Positions 1 to 5,352 of a stretch of DNA of 5,352 nt are shown here, in pieces. The notes under the pieces are model-generated. The model was given only the letters and a program-made list of their open reading frames with translations, did not search any database and was not told the DNA's origin. The DNA is from Candidatus Zhuqueibacterota bacterium (GTDB lineage: Bacteria; Zhuqueibacterota; Zhuqueibacteria; Residuimicrobiales; Krinioviventaceae). The DNA is taken from NCBI GenBank assembly GCA_003854995.1, contig RQOI01000411.1, positions 1-5,352 on the forward strand, in the 5' to 3' direction. The translations under genes and the position numbers were made by a program. Within the stretch, counting starts at the first letter, position 1. Every line of letters starts with the position of its first letter.

Positions 1-266
1 AGATCATAGGCAGAAGCGGTCCATCTGTCCTGGGAATAGCTGAAAGCGCCGGTGATCTCCTGCGCCATGTCGCTACCCTTGTCGAGCCAGGCGGCAAAGG
101 TCTCGGCATTGATCGTGCCGCAGCCGGTGTGTTGGACGACCAGGGTGTACGGCGTGGTGATGACATTTTCTCCCCCCGCAGGCTTTTCGATTTCGATCCG
201 ACTGCATCCGCTCAGCAGGATGCCGAGCGCCGACAGAATCAACCCTGCGCCAGAAATGCTTTTCAT
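1..266 (-). CDS. Putative outer-membrane lipoprotein, N-terminal part (cut by the window edge)
   Basis: The reading frame runs leftward from ATG at 266-264 and stays open for 88 codons to the left edge, so only the N-terminus is seen. Residues 1-21 form a lipoprotein signal peptide: a single Lys at position 2, a hydrophobic stretch (about 7-18) and the lipobox LSGC with Cys21 as the acylated residue. The residue after Cys is Ser, not Asp, which by the Lol rule known from E. coli favours outer-membrane placement. The mature part (22-88) is soluble, begins with a short charged linker rich in Glu and Lys, and then has a beta-like stretch around PYTLVVQHTGCGT. I recognise no domain, so the function is unknown. 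The start is well supported by a strong Shine-Dalgarno sequence, AAAGGAGGT, four bases upstream. The gene is transcribed divergently from the TonB-dependent receptor. Confidence is high that it is a lipoprotein gene, none for a role. Confidence 0.8.
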   Translation of the reverse strand, partial: MKSISGAGLILSALGILLSGCSRIEIEKPAGGENVITTPYTLVVQHTGCGTINAETFAAWLDKGSDMAQEITGAFSYSQDRWTASAYD

Positions 267-270
267 GGCA

Positions 271-279
271 ACCTCCTTT
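271..279 (-). promoter_or_regulatory. Ribosome binding site of the lipoprotein gene
   Basis: Read on the minus strand this is AAAGGAGGT, a near-perfect anti-16S match, with four bases (TGCC) between it and ATG at 266. It fixes the start of the lipoprotein and argues against the overlapping plus-strand frame in the same place. Confidence 0.8.
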
Positions 280-382
280 TGTACTAATCCAAATTCTCCC
301 ATTAACCCTCTATGGCAAATAATCGATTTTTCGACCTTGCAAATGCTGCCGTGAGTTTCGGAATCTCTTGCCGCAATAGTAT

Positions 383-411
383 AATATAATCGACGACATG
401 CGATAAGTCAA
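383..411 (-). promoter_or_regulatory. Candidate sigma70-like promoter for the lipoprotein gene
   Basis: On the minus strand, TTGACT (411-406) and TATATT (388-383) are separated by 17 bases, five of six matches to each consensus hexamer with ideal spacing. Transcription would begin near 376, giving a leader of about 110 nt before ATG at 266. The neighbouring TATAAT-like repeats (380-390 on the plus strand) make the exact -10 uncertain. If the organism uses the Bacteroidetes-type -33/-7 consensus, this assignment would be wrong. Confidence 0.5.
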
Positions 412-453
412 TAAACTAAATCATGGTTGTGATATGAGGCTTGGAAAAATGAC

Positions 454-482
454 TTGACATGAAAAGAAAAAAGCAATACTTT
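454..482 (+). promoter_or_regulatory. Candidate sigma70-like promoter for the receptor operon
   Basis: A perfect -35 hexamer TTGACA (454-459) is followed after exactly 17 bases by TACTTT (477-482), which keeps the three most conserved -10 positions (T1, A2, T6). The predicted start is near 489, giving a leader of about 250 nt before ATG at 741. Its -35 lies 42 bases from the -35 of the leftward promoter, a back-to-back arrangement that could share a regulator. The weak -10 suggests possible activator dependence, which is inference. Confidence 0.45.
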
Positions 483-490
483 GACCACTA

Positions 491-509
491 TTAAATGATC
501 ATCAATTAA
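491..509. promoter_or_regulatory. Imperfect 19-bp inverted repeat, possible operator
   Basis: The sequence TTAAATGAT-C-ATCAATTAA has two 9-base arms around one central base, matching at 8 of 9 positions (mismatch at 495/505). It lies immediately downstream of the predicted start of the rightward promoter, a normal location for a repressor site. In AT-rich DNA such dyads also arise by chance, so the operator role is only suggested by size and position. The stem is too AT-rich and lacks a T-run, so it does not look like a terminator. Confidence 0.35.
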
Positions 510-723
510 CATTTTGGAGCTATGCCTTTGCGTGTTGGACGTATGGGTCCCGCCGGAAAAAGCCCTTCATTCTGATGAATAATCCAGCGATCTTTTTCAC
601 ATCAGGACTAGTAGACGAATGATAGAAAGTATGATATGGATTTTGCTTTACAGACTGTTTTTGAGATTCTTTTCTGAGATGATGGTTGCATGGTTTCACG
701 AGCAAAGTCTTTTAATTTTATGC

Positions 724-733
724 AAGGAAAGGA
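724..733 (+). promoter_or_regulatory. Ribosome binding site that decides the receptor start
   Basis: AAGGAAAGGA lies seven bases before ATG at 741. The upstream in-frame ATG codons at 690 and 720 have no comparable site, and they would add an N-terminal extension that spoils an otherwise typical signal peptide. This selects 741 as the start. Confidence 0.7.
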
Positions 734-740
734 TTGCATT

Positions 741-3446
741 ATGAGAAGAATTGTCTTCAGTATTGTGTTCCTGTTGAGTTTGTCCATGACCCTTTTTGCG
801 CAAACGACCGGGAAGATTACAGGTAAAATCAAGGACGCGGCCACCGGTGAGGCGCTCATCGGCGTCAATGTGGTCCTTGACGGCACATACCTCGGCGCTG
901 CTTCGGATGTTGATGGCTCATTTTTCATCCTCAATATTCCGCCCGGCAAGTATAACATGAAATTCATGCTCATCGGTTACACGACCAAAGTTGTCGAAGG
1001 CGTTTCGGTGTCGGTAAATCGCACGACGCCCATTGATATCACCCTGGCCGCCACGACGCTGGATCTGGGCGAAGAAGTGGTGGTCACGGCTGATCGCGTC
1101 ACGGTGAAAAAAGATCAGACGAGCTCCATCCGAAATGTCACTTCCGAAGAGATGGATATCTTGCCGATGGAGAGCACCAGCGCCGTCGTCGCTTTGCAGC
1201 CAGGCGTCGTGCAAGGGCACTTTCGCGGCGGCCGCAGCAATGAGACAAACGTGATGATCGACGGCGTCTCGGTGCAGAGCGGTCTGGACCGCGGCTCGAT
1301 GATCAGCGTTGATCCGGATGCGGTGCAGGAAGTCGAGGTGATCACTGGCACCTTCAGCGCCAAATACGGCGAAGCGATGAGCGGCGTCGTCAACATGGTC
1401 ACCAAAGAGGGCGGCGACCGCTTTAGCGGCAAAATTGAAGGCTATCTCGGCAACTATTTGACGCAGCATAATGATGTTTATATCGGGTTGAAAGCGAGTG
1501 AGCTGGATCGCAACGAAGACTACAAGTTCATGTTCGAAGGGCCCATCATCCGAAACAGGCTCAGCTTTTTTGTCAGCGGCCGTGTGCAGGATAATGACGG
1601 CTACCTCAACGGCATCCGACGTTTCAATATCACCGACGAGCCCGACTATAGTCGGTTTCTCGATCCGACGTTTTTCGATCCGGTTACCGGCGAATATCTG
1701 TTGAACGAGCACAGTGGCGACAGCACCTATGTTCCCATGAGCTGGTCGGAGAGCATCAATTTGAACGGCAAACTGACCTATCGCATGCAGAATATCAAGG
1801 CCTCCTTGATGTATCTGCTCAACGACGGTCAGGGCCAGGGCTACAGCCACAGCCGAATGTACAAGCCAGATGGTCGATCGAGATGGCACGACAAAACGGA
1901 CATGTTGACCCTGCAGCTGAACCATGTTTTGGGACAGCGACTTTTTTATGAACTCAAATTTTCTTACACGGACAGCAAGACCGGCAGCTATCTCTATGCA
2001 GATCCATTCGATTCGCGTTATCTGCATGATCGCTATGCCGCCAATGAGAGCTTCACCGGCTTTATAACCGGTGGGCAGGACAAGGGCCATTATACCAATT
2101 CCACCACCAAGACGCTGGGCCGCCTGGATTTGACCTGGCAAGCGACCAACAACCACAGTCTGGATTTTGGTGCTGAAGCTTTCCGGTTCGAATACAATCA
2201 GGCATCGTACAGCATCTTGAATGCCTACCGTAACACCCAGGCCTCGGCTTTTCTCTATGCGCCGGAAATAATGCCGGACTCTTCCGTCTACTCGGATGTC
2301 TATATCAAGAAGCCGGTGCAGGCGTCCGCCTGGCTCACCGATAAAATGGAGTTTGACGCCATGGTCGTCGAGCTTGGCGTTCGCGCCGAGTATTTTGATC
2401 CCAAGACGATCTATCCGACAAACTATCGCAATCCCAACAACCTGCTGCAAAAGGAAGATACACCGGAATGGATTTCGCAATATCCCGCTGCCGACGCCAA
2501 GATCAACGTGGCGCCGCGACTGGGTTTGTCCTATCAGCTGGGTGAAGCCGCGTTGTTGAGATTCAGCTATGGCCATTTTTACCAATATCCGCCGCACAGC
2601 ACCATGTATCAAAACAATTCATACGTGCTGTCACCCACCAACTATTCCAGCACGCTCGGCAATCCGCAGGTCGAACCGGAGATGACGGTGAACTATGAAA
2701 TTGGTCTGTGGCAGATGCTCAATCGATGGATGGATCTGGAAGTGGCCTTGTGGTACAAGGACATCTATAACCTGTCGACCGTCAATATTCAAACGACCTA
2801 TAATGCGCTGCGTTACGGCCTCTACGGCAATAAAGACTATGGCAATGCCCGCGGTCTGGAGTTGAAGTACAAGGCGCATGTCGAGAGCTTTTTTGCCGAG
2901 CTCAACTATACGCTGCAATACACGCGCGGCAATGCCGATAATCCGCAGTTCACTTTCAATCGCGCCGGCAACAGTCAGGATCCGATCCCGACGCTCATTC
3001 CGATGAGCTGGGATCAGCGGCACACCGCCAATATGACCTTGGGCTATAACAAGGACAGATGGGGCGCCACCATGACCGGCTGGATGGGCAGCGGCTCAGC
3101 TTTCACCTGGTCTCCCATTGATCAAAATCCGCTCAATCGCGTCAATCTCTATCCAAACAATAGTCATAAACCGTTCCATTATTCCATTGATTTGAAGGCG
3201 AATTACGACCTGCCCTTGCGCCAGCGCTATAGCCTGCGTTTCACCCTTTATGTCTATAACCTGTTTGATCGACTGAATGAAGATAATGTGAACTCGAACA
3301 CCGGCCGGACAAACCAGGCGATCATTCGTCCACAGGATCGTCTCGGCTATTGGAGCGACTTTAGCACCTATGAACAGAGCATCTATAGTCCATCAAACTG
3401 GTCCTCGCCGCGCTTGGTTAAACTCGGCGTCGGTCTCTTTTTCTGA
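741..3446 (+). CDS. SusC-like TonB-dependent outer-membrane receptor with carboxypeptidase-regulatory-like domain
   Basis: The 901-aa protein is a gated outer-membrane beta-barrel that would import a substrate using TonB/ExbBD energy; the substrate cannot be told from sequence. Residues 1-20 are a Sec signal peptide (Arg2-Arg3, hydrophobic core, likely cleavage LFA/QT). Residues 24-105 form a carboxypeptidase-regulatory-like beta-sandwich (GKITGKIKDAATGEALIGV, DVDGSF, then PPGKY). LGEEVVVTA at 109-117 is a TonB-box-like segment. The plug covers roughly 120-225, with FRGGRSNETNVMIDGV and the plug-end motif SAKYGEAMSGVVNMVTKEGG (206-225). The remainder is barrel: alternating aromatic and polar strands with acidic, Asn-rich loops, ending in a terminal Phe (GVGLFF) as expected for BAM recognition. 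Length fits the family, and no frameshift or truncation is seen. It is followed after 68 bases by a large secreted protein, probably in the same operon. TonB-dependent receptor identity is very secure; SusC-like denotes architecture, not glycan specificity. Confidence 0.95.
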   Translation: MRRIVFSIVFLLSLSMTLFAQTTGKITGKIKDAATGEALIGVNVVLDGTYLGAASDVDGSFFILNIPPGKYNMKFMLIGYTTKVVEGVSVSVNRTTPIDITLAATTLDLGEEVVVTADRVTVKKDQTSSIRNVTSEEMDILPMESTSAVVALQPGVVQGHFRGGRSNETNVMIDGVSVQSGLDRGSMISVDPDAVQEVEVITGTFSAKYGEAMSGVVNMVTKEGGDRFSGKIEGYLGNYLTQHNDVYIGLKASELDRNEDYKFMFEGPIIRNRLSFFVSGRVQDNDGYLNGIRRFNITDEPDYSRFLDPTFFDPVTGEYLLNEHSGDSTYVPMSWSESINLNGKLTYRMQNIKASLMYLLNDGQGQGYSHSRMYKPDGRSRWHDKTDMLTLQLNHVLGQRLFYELKFSYTDSKTGSYLYADPFDSRYLHDRYAANESFTGFITGGQDKGHYTNSTTKTLGRLDLTWQATNNHSLDFGAEAFRFEYNQASYSILNAYRNTQASAFLYAPEIMPDSSVYSDVYIKKPVQASAWLTDKMEFDAMVVELGVRAEYFDPKTIYPTNYRNPNNLLQKEDTPEWISQYPAADAKINVAPRLGLSYQLGEAALLRFSYGHFYQYPPHSTMYQNNSYVLSPTNYSSTLGNPQVEPEMTVNYEIGLWQMLNRWMDLEVALWYKDIYNLSTVNIQTTYNALRYGLYGNKDYGNARGLELKYKAHVESFFAELNYTLQYTRGNADNPQFTFNRAGNSQDPIPTLIPMSWDQRHTANMTLGYNKDRWGATMTGWMGSGSAFTWSPIDQNPLNRVNLYPNNSHKPFHYSIDLKANYDLPLRQRYSLRFTLYVYNLFDRLNEDNVNSNTGRTNQAIIRPQDRLGYWSDFSTYEQSIYSPSNWSSPRLVKLGVGLFF

Positions 3447-3500
3447 GACAACCTGTCATTTTAATGCGATTTCGAATGTGATGAGCCGCGATGAAAATGG

Positions 3501-3508
3501 AAAGGAAA
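3501..3508 (+). promoter_or_regulatory. Ribosome binding site of the secreted partner gene
   Basis: AAAGGAAA is placed with eight bases between its GGA and ATG at 3515. In-frame ATGs at 3491 and 3497 lie upstream of or at this site and lack a good one of their own, so 3515 is preferred; starting at 3491 would only lengthen the signal peptide's positive N-region by eight residues. Confidence 0.55.
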
Positions 3509-3514
3509 TTGAAA

Positions 3515-5352
3515 ATGAATAGAGTATTTCTTGTCATACTGTGTATTGGCTTGCTATTCCTGCAATATACAGACACGCTCGCCCAGGGCCGGATCTATGA
3601 CGGTCCGGAAGATGGCGCCGGCGATCCCTACCTTGAACGCGAGGGATTTATGGTCGGCAACCGCGTCCAGCTCATGATTAAGAATAATACAGAGTTGGGC
3701 GATTATCCCCGCAAAGATGCGGTTCGCTGGCCGCGTGGCGTTGGCGGCAACGTCATGCATGATGGCCTCGGGTTGCTGGTCACTGCACCGGTGTTCATCA
3801 CCCAGGATTCGATACCGGTGACGGACACCCTGCTGATTCGCTCGATGTCCATGCAGGGATTAATCGATACGTTATTCTATTGTCAAACCAACTATCGCGA
3901 AGAAATGGATCGCGATCCTACCGGTCAGATCGAATGGGGTTTTCATCCGGCGCCCGGGTACATGAACAACCTGAGTGAGACGCCGGCCATGAGCAACTAT
4001 CCGGAATCGTGGCCGCCGCAAGGCTGGCTCTACACCGGTCGCGAGACGCACTGGCCCGGCGAATGGGATGGACGCTTTGGTCGCGGCCAAATTTACGCGG
4101 ATCTGGAAGCCTACTTTGTCGCCAATGACGCGCAGGATTTGGAATACCTGGGTTCTGATGACCGAATAAAATACTATCCGCGGCCCGGTGTGAAAATCGG
4201 CGACATTGATCCGAGCGTCACGGTGCAAAAGGGCGAGCCGTGGGGTGGCATGGGTGTACGCGTCAAGCAGCGCGTCTTCCAGTGGAACAATCCCATGGCG
4301 CAAGACTGTATTTTTTCCGAATATACTGTCGCGAATATATCTGATTACGACCTTCCCTTCATGGCCTTTGGCGCCTGGCTGGATAATGATATCGGCGGCG
4401 AGAACGCCGGCGAGGACGGCAGTTTTTACCTGGAAGGGAACATGTCTTATCAGTGGGACACCGATGGTGTGGGCGAGGACGGTTATGTCACGGGTACGGC
4501 CGGTTACGCCTATCTCGAAAGTCCCGGCATTTACAACGATCTGAAAGATAACGATCGCGACGGCCTGATCGATGAGCGCCGTGACAATGAAGCCGGGGCA
4601 TTGATCGGACCTTACGATGGCATCACTGACTTGGCCGCCTTTTTGTATTTTTATGGCATGAAAGAAGAAGATCTGAAAGACCACTATTCGGGCGATGAAG
4701 ACCAGGACTGGTCGGACGGTGAAGATTCGAACGGTGACGGCATCTATCAGCCGGATGAATTTGCCGGCGATGATGTGGGGCTCGATGGCGTGGCGCCGGG
4801 TGAAGAAAACTATGACGGACCGGATATTGACGGCACCGAGTGCAATCACCGCCCTGATTTGCGCGAAGGATATGCTGAACCCAACTTTGGCTGGACCGAT
4901 GTCTCCGAAACAGATATGCTCGGTCTGACGACACTGTTATATACCGAAGCGGTGCCACACGTGGAGCCTTACACCGGCTGGTTCCGAAACGACAGGTCCA
5001 TGTGGCAGCGAATGACCCTGCTCGATTCATTGGAGTCAGGCGCAACCGATATTTCCAACCTCTTCGAGCTCTTTTCGACCGCGATTTTCCCTCTCTATCA
5101 GGGCAACACAGAGTTCATTTCCATCGCCCAGCTGCATTCATACGATGACCTGGCGGGACTGAATTCTCCATCGCACTCAGCGCCTGCCCTGTTCACGCTC
5201 AAAAAGACCGTGCAGGTCATCTATGAGAAGGACTACCGTTTTGCCCAACCGCCGAAAATGCCGAGCCTGCAGGCGATCGCCGGCGATGGTTTTGTCCAGT
5301 TGATGTGGGCCAACCGCGCGGATCGTATGACGCGCGAACCCTTTCTCAATGG
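3515..5352 (+). CDS. Large secreted protein with Asp-rich motifs and FN3 domain, function unknown (3' end beyond window)
   Basis: The frame is open for 612 codons and runs off the right edge. Residues 1-23 form a Sec signal peptide (MNR, hydrophobic core 4-16, likely cleavage TLA/QG). The mature protein starts with QGRIYDGPEDGAGDP, followed by an apparently all-beta region. It has a Trp-rich segment at 166-191 (W166, W170, W178, W182, then GRFGRG), a GMGVRVKQRVFQW stretch near 245-258, and acidic loops DTDGVGED (315-322), DNDRDGLIDE (345-354) and DSNGDGIYQPDE (404-415). The last resembles an EF-hand/dockerin calcium loop. From about residue 583 a fibronectin type III domain appears to begin (PSLQAIAGDGFVQLMW). 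From memory, not a search, this matches an uncharacterised family of large exported proteins in FCB-type and KSB1-like genomes that often have FN3 and C-terminal sorting or FlgD-Ig-like domains; that end is not visible here. It sits 68 bases behind the receptor gene with no terminator between, suggesting an operon and a cell-surface or secreted partner role. Confidence 0.85.
   Translation, partial: MNRVFLVILCIGLLFLQYTDTLAQGRIYDGPEDGAGDPYLEREGFMVGNRVQLMIKNNTELGDYPRKDAVRWPRGVGGNVMHDGLGLLVTAPVFITQDSIPVTDTLLIRSMSMQGLIDTLFYCQTNYREEMDRDPTGQIEWGFHPAPGYMNNLSETPAMSNYPESWPPQGWLYTGRETHWPGEWDGRFGRGQIYADLEAYFVANDAQDLEYLGSDDRIKYYPRPGVKIGDIDPSVTVQKGEPWGGMGVRVKQRVFQWNNPMAQDCIFSEYTVANISDYDLPFMAFGAWLDNDIGGENAGEDGSFYLEGNMSYQWDTDGVGEDGYVTGTAGYAYLESPGIYNDLKDNDRDGLIDERRDNEAGALIGPYDGITDLAAFLYFYGMKEEDLKDHYSGDEDQDWSDGEDSNGDGIYQPDEFAGDDVGLDGVAPGEENYDGPDIDGTECNHRPDLREGYAEPNFGWTDVSETDMLGLTTLLYTEAVPHVEPYTGWFRNDRSMWQRMTLLDSLESGATDISNLFELFSTAIFPLYQGNTEFISIAQLHSYDDLAGLNSPSHSAPALFTLKKTVQVIYEKDYRFAQPPKMPSLQAIAGDGFVQLMWANRADRMTREPFLN

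Larger units (their letters stand above)
267..740. other. Divergent intergenic region with promoters and leader, no gene recognised
   Basis: This 474-base stretch separates the divergent lipoprotein and receptor genes. It is mostly AT-rich (31% GC by count over 401-520, 34% over 591-740), with a GC-richer patch (50%) at about 521-590. I see a leftward and a rightward sigma70-like promoter, an imperfect 19-bp dyad, and two Shine-Dalgarno sequences at its ends. Short open frames in it have no plausible ribosome binding site and no recognisable protein character. No tRNA, riboswitch consensus, terminator or mobile-element end was recognised. Confidence 0.7.

Noticed and set aside
52..354. 100-codon plus-strand open frame opposite the lipoprotein gene
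   Set aside because: It is antisense to a well-supported lipoprotein start and crosses its ribosome binding site and leader; it has no Shine-Dalgarno of its own and no protein-like pattern.
521..550. Minus-strand ACGCAAAGGC resembling the core of a GEMM (cyclic-di-GMP) riboswitch
   Set aside because: Only the short GCAAAG-like core matches. The preceding CACGCA/GGCAAACC part and the closing stem with its receptor are absent, and it would be oriented away from the receptor gene.
674..682. CTGAGATGA near the receptor start, like the CUGAGA box of a TPP riboswitch
   Set aside because: The other conserved TPP elements (the GGGGUGC start and the ACCUGAU segment) are missing nearby, so a chance match is likelier.
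520..705. 61-codon minus-strand open frame in the receptor leader
   Set aside because: There is no ribosome binding site before its ATG, it overlaps the receptor's upstream region, and its base composition changes along its length. It is better explained as non-coding leader containing a GC-richer element.
690..740. Upstream in-frame ATG starts (690, 720) for the receptor
   Set aside because: They would put 17 or 7 extra residues before a textbook signal peptide and lack a ribosome binding site, whereas ATG at 741 has AAGGAAAGGA at ideal distance.
2054..2073. Hairpin CACCGG/CCGGTG with an 8-base loop inside the receptor gene
   Set aside because: It lies within conserved coding sequence, has a short six-base stem and no following T-run, so no terminator or regulatory role is supported.
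918..2612. 564-codon open frame on the minus strand, antisense to the receptor gene
   Set aside because: Its codons are exactly in register with the sense codons, so it is interrupted only where the receptor uses TTA, CTA or TCA; avoidance of those three codons in the sense gene explains the length. For example it ends at the TCA Ser codon at 918-920. It has no good ribosome binding site and an unnatural composition rich in Ile, Val, His and Arg.
3872..4849. 325-codon open frame on the minus strand, antisense to the secreted protein
   Set aside because: The same register effect applies: antisense codons pair with sense codons and the frame stops where the sense gene uses TTA at 3872-3874. 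The sense frame has a signal peptide, domain-like motifs and a ribosome binding site; the antisense has none.

Overview
This looks like a bacterial chromosome fragment from a diderm of the Fibrobacteres-Chlorobi-Bacteroidetes (FCB) superphylum or a close relative such as the Calditrichota/KSB1 type. The reasons are the SusC-like TonB-dependent receptor with an N-terminal carboxypeptidase-regulatory-like domain, a very large secreted Trp-, Asp- and FN3-containing partner directly behind it, and moderate GC coding DNA with AT-rich spacers. The phylum is inferred from protein style only; there is no rRNA or marker gene here.

Layout: (1) 1-266, minus strand: the first 88 codons of a lipoprotein whose 3' part lies beyond the left edge. 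(2) 267-740: a 474-base divergent intergenic region, mostly about one third GC. It holds a credible sigma70-like promoter for each direction, an operator-like 19-bp dyad just downstream of the rightward promoter, and a GC-richer segment (about 521-590) inside what would be a leader of about 250 nt. (3) 741-3446, plus strand: a complete 901-aa TonB-dependent outer-membrane receptor (signal peptide, carboxypeptidase-regulatory-like domain, plug, beta-barrel). (4) 3515 to the right edge, plus strand: the first 612 codons of a large secreted protein of unknown function, with a Trp-rich segment, Asp-rich calcium-loop-like motifs and the beginning of a fibronectin type III domain. It lies 68 bases behind the receptor with no terminator between them.

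The two rightward genes are probably co-transcribed. The simplest reading is an outer-membrane transporter and a large exported partner protein, by analogy with SusC/SusD pairs, although the partner does not resemble SusD. The lipoprotein may share regulation through the divergent promoter region. No RNA gene, mobile element, CRISPR array or transcription terminator was found. The most noteworthy items are the uncharacterised secreted partner and the structured, compositionally uneven leader of the receptor gene.
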